A DNA stretch of 64,000 nt, from contig CM043958.1 in the NCBI GenBank assembly GCA_014529385.2, forward strand, positions 83,597,025 to 83,661,024, in the 5' to 3' direction. The position numbers and the translations under genes were made by a program. The DNA comes from Adiantum capillus-veneris (lineage: Eukaryota; Streptophyta; Polypodiopsida; Polypodiales; Pteridaceae). Positions 10,819 through 21,498 of the stretch are shown here, piece after piece; positions within the stretch are counted from its first letter, which is position 1; each line of letters opens with the position of its first letter. The notes beneath the pieces are model-generated. The model had not been told where the DNA came from. It made no database searches and worked only from the letters and a program-made list of their open reading frames with translations.

Positions 10819-12603
10819 CTGCCAAAGAAACAAGGTCACAGAAAGCGGCAAGACTAGAGAGGTTGATGGAAAGTTTCTGAGCAGAGAGAGCCCTCAAGGG
10901 TGATTTAAGTGAACTCTGGAAGCCTTCTCTAGAGTCTATCCCAGGATCATCCCAAAGAGTGCAAAGGGACCAATTTGAGGACTATATCAAGAATTTTGAG
11001 ATTCTTGATGCTGCATCAGAGAATATACCACATGTCCCTTTCACAGAGGAGGAAGTACAGCAAAATGCTAGATGAACAAGAGAGCCAAGAAAGAGAAAGA
11101 AAAACTAAAGCAGACAGGAATTTAAAGGGCAAGCCTGCATCTCTACGGGCCAGCCCTAAACCCAGCCCACAACCCTCACCACCACCCTCACCACCTCCTA
11201 GCAGCCCTCCACCAGAAGATAAGGAGGCTGAGGACAAACAAGAAGAACAACAAGAAGGTGAGCAAGAGCAGAGACAAGAGCCGGAGCCAAAAGAAGAGGC
11301 TAAGCCTCGAAGTGAGCAAAAAGAATTAGAAGATTCTTATTACGCATTTTTGGACCTGCTAGCTACAGGATACACAAAGGAAGAAGCCGCCACAGTCGCA
11401 TGCGACTTGGCGAGGACAGGGCCTAAAGAATAGATGCAAGGCATCAGGCTAGTGGAACTAAAGGAAATTGCTACAGATACAGTGGACCTACACCCGCCCT
11501 CCAACGACTGGGACATGGTGATGACGAAGCTAACAGGGTTGAGAGCTCAATCCATGGCTTCAGAGAAAGAGATGACAGCTCTCAAGGCCACTGAAGTAAA
11601 GATTAAAATGGAAGTAGATGCTCTGCAAGGACAAAGCCAGAGGCAAAAGGAGAGAGAAGCTGAGCTACAGGCCAGCCTAGCAACGGCACTACAAAGCTGC
11701 CAGGCAATGGAGGAAGCCAATCAAGCAGCCGCAAAAAAAATGCAAGCAATTGAAGAAGAGTGTCAACAGCTCAGCAAGTCACTGCTAGATGCCTAGAAGG
11801 AAAGAGATAACCTGACACTATAGCTAGCAGAAGAATCTAAAGAAGTAGAAGCCATGAGAGACGCCAAGGAAAGGGCTGAGATAGATCAAGAAGCAAGCCA
11901 GGATGAGGTCCTTGAGCTCAAGGACCAACTCAAAGTAAAAGATCAGACCATCCAGAGGCTGCGAGCATCACCTTCCAGAGTCAGAGCTACTAGCTCGACT
12001 CAAATCACGACTGAGAGTCAACTCTATGAAGAACAAATGCAAGAACTTCAGAAAGAGCTGACTCTAGAGAAAAAGCAGAGATTGATGATGGCAGAAGGAT
12101 CTATCGTCATACAAACGAGAATGGAAGAAGGCCAAAAAGCCCTGCAAGAGGAAGTAGAAAGCATGAAGAGAAAGCTCAAGGAGGCGGAGAGAATAAACGC
12201 CGAACTAAATGACCTCCTTGTGAATATGGGCGAAGAAGCAGAAACGGAAAAGCAAAAACTCTTGAGGCAAATTGAGGAGTTAAAAGGACAGCAAGCAGGA
12301 GATCCAGAGAGCACAGGGCTAGCGGCCAATGAGGGCATTGACTTAGAAAATGTGGCAGATCCAGTGGACACGCCTATGCAAGAGGAAATCCTAGAAGGAT
12401 CCTCTCAAGAGCCACAGGATCTAACACAGGAAGAGGAAGAAAAATTGTGTAAAGCAATAGAGGTGGAGCTCAGAGAGACCACAAAGGAAGCTTGGATGGG
12501 AGCAGAGGGTCTTCAAGTCTATGACCATTCAGAAGATCGACGCCAGCAACCTCAGGTGGGAGTGGCTTCAACCCTCTCTTCTATATCCATTGCTGAAATA
12601 TGA
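10819..12603 (+). pseudogene. Element B ORF, proline-rich and coiled-coil part
   Basis: Continues the frame interrupted by element D, then shifts frame near 11040. From there one frame runs to 12603 with TAG stops at 11431-11433 and 11794-11796 and a third at about 11821. About 11145-11215 encodes a proline tract of SPKPSPQPSPPPSPPP type. From 11440 to 12560 the product is a long Glu/Lys/Gln-rich coiled coil with heptad-like Leu/Ile/Ala spacing. I find no RT or integrase motif. Three TAG codons stand in Gln-rich contexts, consistent with CAG decay. A structural, particle-forming or tethering role is a guess based on the coiled coil and on its place in an LTR element. Confidence 0.6.
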
Positions 12604-13297
12604 GGCAGCTACCATAAACAAGTGGATCAGAGAAGAGCCAGTCGTACCCCTTTACAATGTAGATACCTCAAAACCAGAAGGGGTCAAGCTCATTGTTGAT
12701 TCTCAGCCAAAGTGGAGGAAGGCCTGGCTTACAAAGTACCCACAATACCCAATCCACTTGGTAGAGGCACCGAAAAATATCTGGGACAGCCTCAGCTTTT
12801 GTCCTCTACCAAGGATCAGGATGTGGAAAGCACAGGAAATATTGCAAAGAAGCCAACCCACTTGTCTGAACTACCCTAAGCTGTCGGGCTTGAAGGCAGG
12901 TGAGAGAATAAGTGTCCAATACATGGTGAAAACCCTAATGGGCACCATAAAGTTGTTCACTAGCTCACCTGACCTTACATGCATTATGATGAGGAAAATC
13001 TGCAGAACCCTCTTAGCAGTGTTCAAGACTTTCAAGCTAGGCCAGGTGACCGACAACATATTTTTCTTCCAGGATACTTATACATGCGCTTATGATCTGT
13101 CTGGTCAGCCTTCCAAGGAGGTGATACATGCGCTGTATCAAAGGATAATGTTTCTACCATCCTATCACCTCCAGGCTTTTGAAGAAGCGTTCTACATAGG
13201 CTTCTTCACCATAAACACTCACATTTTTGGCCCGACAATGATGAACCTGCACGCAAGATACGAATCTCTACTAAAGATGCGAGAAATGATACGATGA
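12521..13297 (+). pseudogene. Element B ORF, C-terminal globular part, unknown domain
   Basis: A 258-codon frame, offset by one base from the coiled-coil frame that it overlaps, so a frameshift around 12500-12560 probably links them. The product (for example YNVDTSKPEGVKLIVDSQPK near the start and SSPDLTCIMMRKICRTLLAV later) looks globular, with aromatic and hydrophobic periodicity unlike the coiled coil. It ends 39 bp before B's polypurine tract. I do not recognise the fold. No YxDD, DSG or DDE signature is present. Proteins of this place in non-autonomous elements are usually uncharacterised. Confidence 0.5.
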
Positions 13298-13335
13298 AGA
13301 AGCAGATCAGCGGCCATGTCAGGGACGACATGAGC

Positions 13336-13349
13336 AAGGAGGGGGGGAG
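13336..13349 (+). other. Element B polypurine tract
   Basis: AAGGAGGGGGGGAG abuts the LTR start TGTTAGAAGC. This marks 13350 as the start of the 3' LTR. Confidence 0.85.
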
Positions 13350-14281
13350 TGTTAGAAGCTGGACACACCCCACGGCAACTAACTACTCGGCGGATTATTA
13401 TTTTTGTAATTATTCATTCATTGAGGAAAACCTAATTTTTCACCTTGTAAATATTGGGACTTACGTAAGTTTCCAGATTGTATCCCAGTTTTGATAGTTA
13501 GATTGAGTAGATGGTTGATTTTGGAACTTTAGGGTTTGAGAATTGTAAGGTATATATACCACTTTTTGACCTTAATGAAAGGACCTTTTGTCATTTTTAA
13601 AACAAGTTTTGAAGTCTGTGAGTGAGCGTACTGTGTACGAGAGAGAGTGTGAGCTTCATCCTGACGCTACCTGTGCTCCGGTGGTCGGAATTGAGTGCGG
13701 AAAAGTGCAGCATGTTGCCCCCGACAAGAGCTACGCACCGATATCTACATTGCGCGCGTACGGTCCGGTTTTGTGAGCTCCTACTACGAGCTTCATCGGG
13801 TGTTTGGGTGAGCATACGTTGTCCGATTTTGCGTTGCAGCATATCTACGCGTTCACATTGAGTAGAACTACACATAGGAACTTTAGATTTCGAAAACAAA
13901 GACCTGCAGATTTTGGTCAAACATCCTACGTGATTTTGCACCGGGTGTTTTGGGTTGGGATTTTGGTTCATAGACCTTAGGGAGAGCGACCTATTGGTAT
14001 TAGTAGGGTCTGCTTCAAGTTCTATGGTGTTTCGAGATTGTTTGATGGGTGTTCGACTCTAGAAAGCGTCGTAGGAAGTTTCCTCTTATGCACTCTTGAG
14101 GGCTGTGACTTAGACAATTGGTAGAGACCTCTGTAGGAATTAGTTAGGAGTCGGTTGAGTGTAGGTTGACACCTTATGCTTGCTTCCACGCGCATGCGGG
14201 TCAAGCTTCGTCCTTAGCTGACATTATATGTTAGGTGAGTTCTCGCTGTGCTGACGTCCATCGCGGCGTATCCGTCTAACA
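13350..14281 (+). repeat. Element B 3' LTR (932 bp)
   Basis: Begins TGTTAGAAGC and ends TCTAACA. Its reverse complement is at 40913-41845, with about 4% divergence by eye. Followed by TGCAC, which matches GTGCA beyond the other LTR. The short frames inside (13588-13971) are shadows, repeated in the other LTR. Confidence 0.93.
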
Positions 14282-15215
14282 TGCACTTTTGTTTCTTAAG
14301 ACTGTTTTTCCACATCATGGTTTGAGTAAAGTGATTATTTATGATCAAGATTCAAAATTTTGTAGTGCTTTTTGGACTACTGTGTTTGAAAATCTTGGTA
14401 CTACACTTGACTTCACTTCTGCATTTCATCCTAAATCTAATGGTCAAACCGAAGTCACCAATCGTACTATTATTGACTTGTTAAAAGCTTATGTTTCTTC
14501 TCAACCTAAGAAATGGGATGATTACCTGCATATTTTACAATTTGCATACAGCAACACCATTCACACTGCCACGGTTAAATCTCCATTTGAAGTTGTATAT
14601 GGTCACTCTCTTCCTACTCCTGCTTCACATCTTTCTAATGTTGTGCCTGCCATTGATGATTTCACTACTGACTTTCATGATATTTATGCAAGGGTGCATT
14701 CTGCCATTAAACACTCACAATAACTTTACACCAAGCATGCTAACAAGCACCGCAAGGCACACCAATTCAAAGAAGGTGATCATGTTTTACTTCGTATTGA
14801 AAAATGAAGGATTAAAAGTGTTGATACAAATGTCTTTGTTAAGCTTGCTTCTCGTTTTTATGGACCTTTTAAAATTTCAGCTGTCATTAATGATGTTTCT
14901 TTCCGTTTAGGCCTACCTGCACATTGGCACATTCACAATGCCTTTAAGATTAGTCTTTTACGCCCATTCAAAGGACCCCTACCTACACACCACATTTATG
15001 AAGACCCAGCTTCACTTGTAGATCAAGAAGAGAAACTCATCCCTGAAAAAATAGTTGATCACGAGACCACCACTACAAGCACTGGCATGGTTTATAACCA
15101 TTACCTTTTGACTTTCAAGGGCCACCCTAGAGAGGATGCCAAATGGATGCCTGAAAAGTTTTTTCACAACTTCCTCGACCTTCTCCACACTTTCCATCAC
15201 TCACTGTCCAATTGA
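14282..15215 (+). pseudogene. Gypsy A integrase C-terminal half with chromodomain-like end
   Basis: Begins exactly at B's target duplication and continues the integrase broken off at 41846 on the other strand. It carries the second catalytic Asp (YDQDSKF) and the Glu of NGQTE, spaced D-x35-E, then HVLLRIEK and FYGPFKIS segments, and ends with a chromodomain-like stretch containing YNHYLLTFKGHPREDAKWMP. This identifies a chromovirus-type integrase, which inserts element cDNA into the genome. Two in-frame stops, TAA at 14721-14723 and TGA at about 14804, break it. Stop at 15213-15215, followed by the polypurine tract. Confidence 0.88.
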
Positions 15216-15252
15216 TTTCTCTATTGAGAAACTGAGAACAGTTGCTATCCCT

Positions 15253-15263
15253 GGTGGGAGGGA
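15253..15263 (+). other. Gypsy A polypurine tract
   Basis: GGTGGGAGGGA directly before the LTR start TGTTACGAG. Confidence 0.8.
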
Positions 15264-15933
15264 TGTTACGAGACTGGGCATCCTCCTGTTATAGTGGTTA
15301 GCTGCAATTGGGATAGCTGGCGTAATGGTTAATTATGTGCTGTCTATTAATTTTCTAATTGAGTTGATGATGATTTTGTAGAGTGGAATGCAGCGAGTTG
15401 ATGAAGAGGCATCCGAAATTACTCTTGGCCATTTTATATTTGTGCAGTATTTTAGAATCTCATTTCAATAAGCCACTATGGCTTTGTAAATAATTCTAGT
15501 GGGAACTCCCCTTATGGGTCATGCAAGAACTAATGAGCTTCACTCATTTACAAAAGTGAAGTGGTTGTAAAAAGAGGAGCCTCAATTTTTGGCACCTTAA
15601 ACTCAAAAATAATATATTACATACCAACTCCACAAGAGAGGTGCCGTGGAGTTTGGGACTAGATTTAGGCCTTTCTCTTGCAGATTCTCTTCTCTACCCT
15701 CTTATGCTAAGTGCTATTTGTTGTGTACTCTCTAATCTAGTCTCCATCTCTTACACATCTCTTACACTCTCTTACAAGCATGTCTATGTCATTTCCATGT
15801 TCTCTGTGTGTGTGTGTCATAGTTTAGGTGTGTGTGCTTGGAAATTGGGAAAAGAGGTGGACAGGTTGATGGTGATGTTTAGGAGCATGTGTTGGATAGC
15901 TTAAGCAGTCGATCTCCCCCTCTTTACCCAACA
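15264..15933 (+). repeat. Gypsy A 3' LTR (670 bp)
   Basis: Begins TGTTACGAGAC, ends ACCCAACA. The inverted partner lies at 46163-46850, with about 4-5% divergence by eye plus a longer (GT)n tract there. The flank TGCAG corresponds to TGTAG beyond the 5' LTR, a 5-bp duplication with one change. Confidence 0.9.
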
Positions 15934-16280
15934 TGCAGACATATAGAAAACACAATGGTGAGCCTTTTGGCAATATGACAAGCCATAGAGCTTGCCCACA
16001 ACGCATATGCATTGTGCGGCAAGCTCTGTGGCTTACCATATTGCCAAACGGCTTGCCATTGTGTTATTTTCAGGGCCACTTAGCTATTTTAGGACTTGAA
16101 AATCGCTTGCGGACATATGAAAAACACAATGGCGAGCCGTTGGCAATCCGGAAATCCATAGAGCTTGCCCACAATGCATATGCATTGTGGGTAGTCTTTA
16201 TGGCTTGCCGTATTGACGAACGGATCGCCATTGTGTTGTTTTTAATATGCACTGTGGGTAAGCTCTATGGGTTTCCGTAT
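15934..16280. repeat. Hairpin satellite of the CACTA subterminal region, left block
   Basis: About two units of 170-190 bp. Each is a near-perfect palindrome of about 120 bp: AACACAATGGCGAGCC, then GGCAATACGGCAAGCC, ATAGAGCTTGCCCACAATGC, and the complement back out. Centres are at about 16009 and 16181. The same family continues at 46851-47860, on the other side of gypsy A. Confidence 0.88.
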
Positions 16281-16289
16281 TGCTGAATG

Positions 16290-16560
16290 TACCTTAAACT
16301 AACCTAACCTAACCTAACCTAATGTAGCTTAACCTAACGTAGCTTAACTTAACCTAACCTAACGTATTAAAGTAACCTAACCTAACCTAGCTTAACTTAA
16401 CCTAACCTAACGTATAAGATAACCTAACCTAATCTAACTTAAGGCATAACCTAACGTATAAGATAACTTAACCTAACCTAAACAAAACTTAGTTTAGGTT
16501 AACCTAACGTAACGTATAAGATAACCTAACCTAACCTAACCTAAACTTAACCTAAAACAT
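16290..16560. repeat. Degenerate (AACCT)n / (TTAGG)n array
   Basis: Repeated CCTAA units interspersed with ATGTAGCTTA, ACGTATAAGAT and similar. It resembles the 5-bp TTAGG motif and not the plant telomere TTTAGGG. It has a partner array at 47862-48080 beyond the other satellite block. Confidence 0.8.
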
Positions 16561-17270
16561 AAACGAAATTTCTTCAAAACAATATTTTTTCATAAACCAA
16601 ACCAAAAAAAATTCATAATTCAAAATGAAATTTCACATCACAAACCATAATTTCTTTTAAAGCATTGAAAGTTTAAAGAATTCAAAGTTTAGAGCATGAA
16701 ATTTTCTTTTATTAATATAAAAATTAATTTAAATACATTTAATATGCATTTAGAGGTTTGAGCACTCACATTCGTCCTATTTGAGCACTAAAAGAAGTTG
16801 TAAATGTCCTGGAACCTGCAAAAATGCACACACAAACACAAAGTTAAACCCTAAATCCTAAATCTACAAGTAAACATGAAAACAATCTTAGCTTAGTGTT
16901 ATGGGCTAACCCACAAGCAAAATTAGCACTTCCGAATGTTTGTTTTGCACCAGATCTGTTAGAGGTGAGAAAGGAGAGAGCTTGAGGAAAGGTGCAAGAA
17001 GAAGTGAAATGCATAGAGAAAGCCCGCGGTTTCTTTTTTTGCGGGTTCCGTCGGTATAGAAATCGGTATACGCACCGGAAATCACACCGGAGAAGGCATC
17101 GACAACTGCATGCACGACGACATTGGAATAGGCGCCAAAACATGCGGCATAAATATGAAAATCAAAATCTTTAAAAACTTTAGCTCCCTCCATACATACC
17201 TACACATATACCGACGCCCGCCATTGATGCCGGTAATGTGGCGCCGGAATTTAAGTGACATCTTGTAGTG
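16561..17270 (-). mobile_element. CACTA element terminal region (5' end, read on the minus strand)
   Basis: The stretch ends on the plus strand with GACATCTTGTAGTG at 17257-17270, the reverse complement of CACTACAAGATGTC, the CACTA terminal motif. Interior to it are AT-rich DNA (16561-16850) and GC-rich inverted fragments CACCGGAAATCACACCGG and GGCGCC (17040-17250). On the minus strand it leads into the TTAGG array, the hairpin satellite, gypsy A and then, past the inversion, the CACTA transposase gene at 48.5 kb. No gene is supported here. The 3' end of the element is not identified. Confidence 0.6.
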
Positions 17271-17949
17271 TTTCCATCAGTGTTTTTAGCCCTAGATGAT
17301 CAGAATTTTTCAACCAAGACAACTAGCATTTTCAGTTTGAAGCACCAACAGAACCGCAGACTAGCCTCATCGTGGTTGTAGACCCCTTACCATCGACACC
17401 GCTAGCAGATTTTGACACTCAACCATAACGTTGTCGTCATCGTCATCGACATCATTGTCGTTGACATAGATCCACAATTGCATCAGGAACCTCCTTGTCA
17501 TCAACATAGACCCATTAGTACCTCATCGTCCACATAGACCCATATGTACCTCATCATCGACATCATCGTCGTCGTCGTCGACATAGACCCCATTAGTACC
17601 TCGTCAGTCGACATAGACCCAACATTATCCCATCATTGTCATCATTGTCGTCGACATAGAACCTCTCTGTACCTCAATACCCATCAGTACTTAGTAGTAC
17701 CCGGCATCAGTAGCACCAGTACCCATTAGCATTATTACCTCAGCATTTAGCATCATTGTATGAGCATTGTACAAGGATAAATAAAGTACTTGATCTGGCA
17801 ACAGAGCAAGGGTTTCCTTGAGGGACCGTGTCATCCCTTTTTTCTCTCTCTTTCTTTAAGTTTATCTCAATTCTTTCAAGTGAAGTAAAGTGTCCCTTGT
17901 GCTTATGCGGAGTACTACATCCAAGCTAAATCTACAAACACTTCTGTTT

Positions 17950-17985
<36 letters not shown>

Positions 17986-18060
17986 CATAATCATTTGATA
18001 GATGTAAAGAAAAATAAGTGTTTTATATTTGTGCATGCTCATATCTCCCTCTTAACGTAG
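17271..18060. repeat. Flank with GTCGACATAGACC minisatellite and (CA)n
   Basis: 17400-17720 holds a degenerate tandem repeat of phrases such as CATCGTCGTCGACATAGACC followed by ATTAGTACCTC, about 45-60 bp per unit. 17955-17984 is (CA)15. No gene supported; the 61-codon frame at 17544 is a product of the repeat. Confidence 0.7.
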
Positions 18061-20924
18061 TTGAAGAGACTCATTAAAATGTGTGTTACACAGCTCAACA
18101 TGGCCTCTTCATCAAAAACATTTAGAGGTACATGCAATTACAAGTGCCGACATTCTAAGCATGGTTTTGTAGATCTAGGAAAGAGCACCTATCATACTCA
18201 TTTTCAACAAGATCTTCGAGGAAACATACATCCATCAGTACAAAGAGGCCAAGAGTCAAGGATCTCTACAAATACTGCATCTATTCGTGTCTACAGAAAT
18301 ACTCCATTTGTTTCTTTGGCAAACTTGCCCATACATGAAACAAGTTTAGATACAAGCTTAGTTTCAAGAAGAATATGGTGTAATTAGAAGGCATATTCAA
18401 CTACCACCAGGTTGGGATGAATCATTTGGTGATATATTTGTGCCAGCATGTTGGGAGCAACTAAGTACTATGTTTTCATCTCTTGGAATGGTGAAGTCCT
18501 TGCGATACAAAATATGTCAAGGTGTAGAGAATGACACCCATTCTCCGTGATTGTATTTACCAATCTTAGATGACAACTATTATGGAAATGTGTTGCATTG
18601 TTCATGCACTGCGAATCAGCGTGGCAAGAAAAAATTGAAACAAGATTGCAAAGATTGTTGCAAGAAGTGTATTGTCTGCAATATCTTGCAAAAAGATATG
18701 CTTTGCTTTGACTACATTCCTGTTGGGCATCAACTATAGTGTCTTTCAGGCAACCAAACAATTTGTCACGAGTTTCTTGCGATGTGGAGAAACAGAAAGA
18801 AGTGGGAACTAGATGAGAGCACATCCAATGGCTCTACTATAGATGAATTTTGGGATGGCACGAAGTGCAGGGAGTTCAAGGCTTTTTCGGATCCAAGCGT
18901 CGAGTTTGAACTACCTATAAAATGTTCTAATGGTGAATGTAAGCGGGCTTATCAAACGTGGGCAAGCCTTGACACCAGGCTCCAACTATCATTGAAGATG
19001 GAGTCGAGGTCTACAAGTTCTTTGTCAATCTTGTCAAGAGACAATTCAATGTAGTAAAAGAGTTTGCAAGGTAAATATCTTGTGATTCATGAGAATTTTG
19101 TAAGGTTTATCTATCTTGTAGTGTATCTTTTGTAAGGTTTTTTGAATTTTCTTTTTTCTTGAAGGGTGATCCAAGGAATTTTGCCTTCTTACTACACTAG
19201 GATGGTTTTCATACATCTCGGACTACTCAAAAGAATTGTGGAGTAGTTGAAATAAGGATACTTAATTGTGGGAAATGATCAAATGTCAGAGCTCTTCCCG
19301 TTGTCTTCATCCCTTTTACTTGCAAGAAGATAATTGGGAGTTCTTCTAAGCTATTTAATGTTTTTGTGCACCCTTTGATGGATGAATTGTAAGGTTTATT
19401 TGTTGATGGAATTGACATATGTTATAACTATCCTCTTGATTCTATTCCTAGATCGTGTACTATGTTGACCTCCAAAAGGTTTACCGCTCGTGCAATACTA
19501 ATGATGGTCACAAGGGACCACCCTGTTTAGTGTAAAATCGGATGCTTCAAAGAGGGTGTACAATCATTCTATCATAGATGTAAAGCAAATTCTCATGTAG
19601 AGGAAGATGGAGGTGGAAGATATGTATATGATGAGAATAGGAAGCAATTTAGATATCCTCCTGAAAGGCGTCAGGCTCATGAATCTGTTTATGCTATCTC
19701 AGACCTTGATAAGGCAAGCACGGAGGTAGAATGTGAAGCCATTCTTTTGAAAAGTGGTTTGTCTGGAGTTTCACCACTATGGAGATTTTATGATCTCTAC
19801 GGCTTTAATACTCACATTGACCTTGTGTTTGATTGTATGCACATCCTTTCACTGAATATGTTTTCAAAGTACATTGGTGCACTCATGAAGGCCCTTAGTA
19901 GTGATGCCAAAAATGGAAATTGATGATGCCTTGCACAAAATGAGAAAGTGGGTTCCCGCTTGTATTCACCATGGTTGCTGGCCAAGATACCCAAGTAAGT
20001 ATCACGAGAGTTACAAGGCAGAGGAGAATCAAAAATTTATTCAATGGTGTTTGCCATATGTGCTATGTACTATCAAGGAAGTGCCTAAGGATCTTTTTGA
20101 CATAGGACTTCTTCTCATAGAGATTTCTCACGCCTTTTATAGCTACACAAGGGAGCATGGATGGTCAATCCAAGCTATAGATGTGGTGAGAACACTCCTT
20201 GCCTCATGGAGAGTTTGAACGAAAGAGTTATTTGGTTCCTACCTACGTCCGAGTGAGAGAAAATCATAAGGAAGATGAGATGTACTTAGTGAATTATTAC
20301 AGGCGACTACTATTTACATGGGTATTCAGGCATGCTTAGTTAGAGAAAGATAGACTAATGCCGACTCAAAGGATACACACAAATCTTCATCAGAGTCTTA
20401 TAGCACCTAAGGGCCACTTTGTTGACAATGAGAACTTACTACAATGTTTCTCTTGGCATGGTAACAGTATTTTAAAAGTATCTTCTACACAAAAAGCTAA
20501 ATATTTATGGGCTTCTTTTACAAGATTGAAAGTGGTCTCTTCCTATACAAACATGCTTGTGAAGAAAGGGATTGTGATAGGTGGGAGAAAATCCTGTTAC
20601 AGAGATGCTAATGTTGAAGAGAGGAAATTATTTGCTGAACATCTAGAGATAGACATAACACAAGTTTTGAAACATGATAAGGTCTTTTTAAGAGGAGAAG
20701 TGTACAAGGCTGGAGACCACGTGGTTGTCTCCTGTGATAGAGAGCATACTCCTGCACTATCTGTGGGACATTGGAAGGCTTGCATTCAAAATTTCTTTAT
20801 AGTGGATCATAATGGAGATTTAAGGATCTTCTTTGGAGGTAATTACTATCACCATATGATCACTTCAATTGAAGACAAAAAGATTTTGCAAATAGATGGC
20901 ACTACAGGTATGAGTATCCTATGA
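18061..20924 (+). pseudogene. tnp2/Plavaka-like transposase remnant
   Basis: Several plus-strand frames read in order as one transposase-like protein with frameshifts and stops. 18100-18190 gives a Cys/His-rich N-terminus (CNYKCRHSKHGF then THFQQD). 18590-18700 gives a Cys cluster (HCSC...DCKDCCKKCIVC). 18730-19055 gives FLAMWRNRKKWELDE and EFWDGTKCREFKAFSDP. 19140-19560 includes HPLMDEL, RAILMMVTRDHPV and KIGCFKEG, which resemble the core of the tnp2/Transposase_21 and Plavaka-type families. 19900-20220 gives FIQWCLPYVLCTIKEVPKDL. 20358-20924 is an open 188-codon frame ending in the HVVVSCDREHTPALSVGHWK segment. The family would cut and paste its own DNA. The assignment rests on remembered motif layout, not on a search. 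Confidence 0.5.
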
Positions 20925-21498
20925 AAAATACCTATGCCTTATTCATGGTATTGCATAAGGCCTATAGAGTGATTGCTTCACAAGTTTATTCCATTCTATC
21001 ATGGAAATCATATTATTGCATATGAGAGAAAGCACTTGGAGCTCAGATAACGATTGATTGAGACTGGGTGTGTTGGCTCTATTCCACCTTGGATTGAGGA
21101 GAATGAAATAATTCTCATGAAGCCAGATCTTACTGTGTTTTGCTCTTCTATTGAGCTCCAATATGATGTTGTTAGAGCAACTAATCATGACCACAAATAG
21201 GTAAAAGTTGCATGGCTCAAACAATTTGTGGTGCACTCTAGAGAAAAGTGATGGAAGGTTGTGAAAGAAAATGAAGAGTGGAAGACTTGGTGGTTATGCG
21301 TGAGTACAAATGAGACTTGGGTAGTTTTACAAAGAAGGATAATGATTATTGATGGATTACTTAAAGCTGTGCATGTGCTTTGGCAGTCATGACTATCTAG
21401 GAGGTAAAAATTATAGCTCCATTCCAAATACTTACGTTTTTATTTTTTTTCTTGATAGCTTTATATGAAAGTGGGTTGTTTCATTGTATAGCTTCACC

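Noticed and set aside
13588-13971. Frames in the B LTR, repeated at 41317-41607
   Set aside because: LTR sequence; overlapping open frames on both strands without any domain.
14022-14204. 60-codon minus-strand frame in the B LTR
   Set aside because: Shadow inside the LTR, also present in the partner LTR.
16290-16560. Interstitial telomere
   Set aside because: The word is TTAGG and not TTTAGGG, the array is degenerate and it is flanked by transposon sequence on both sides.
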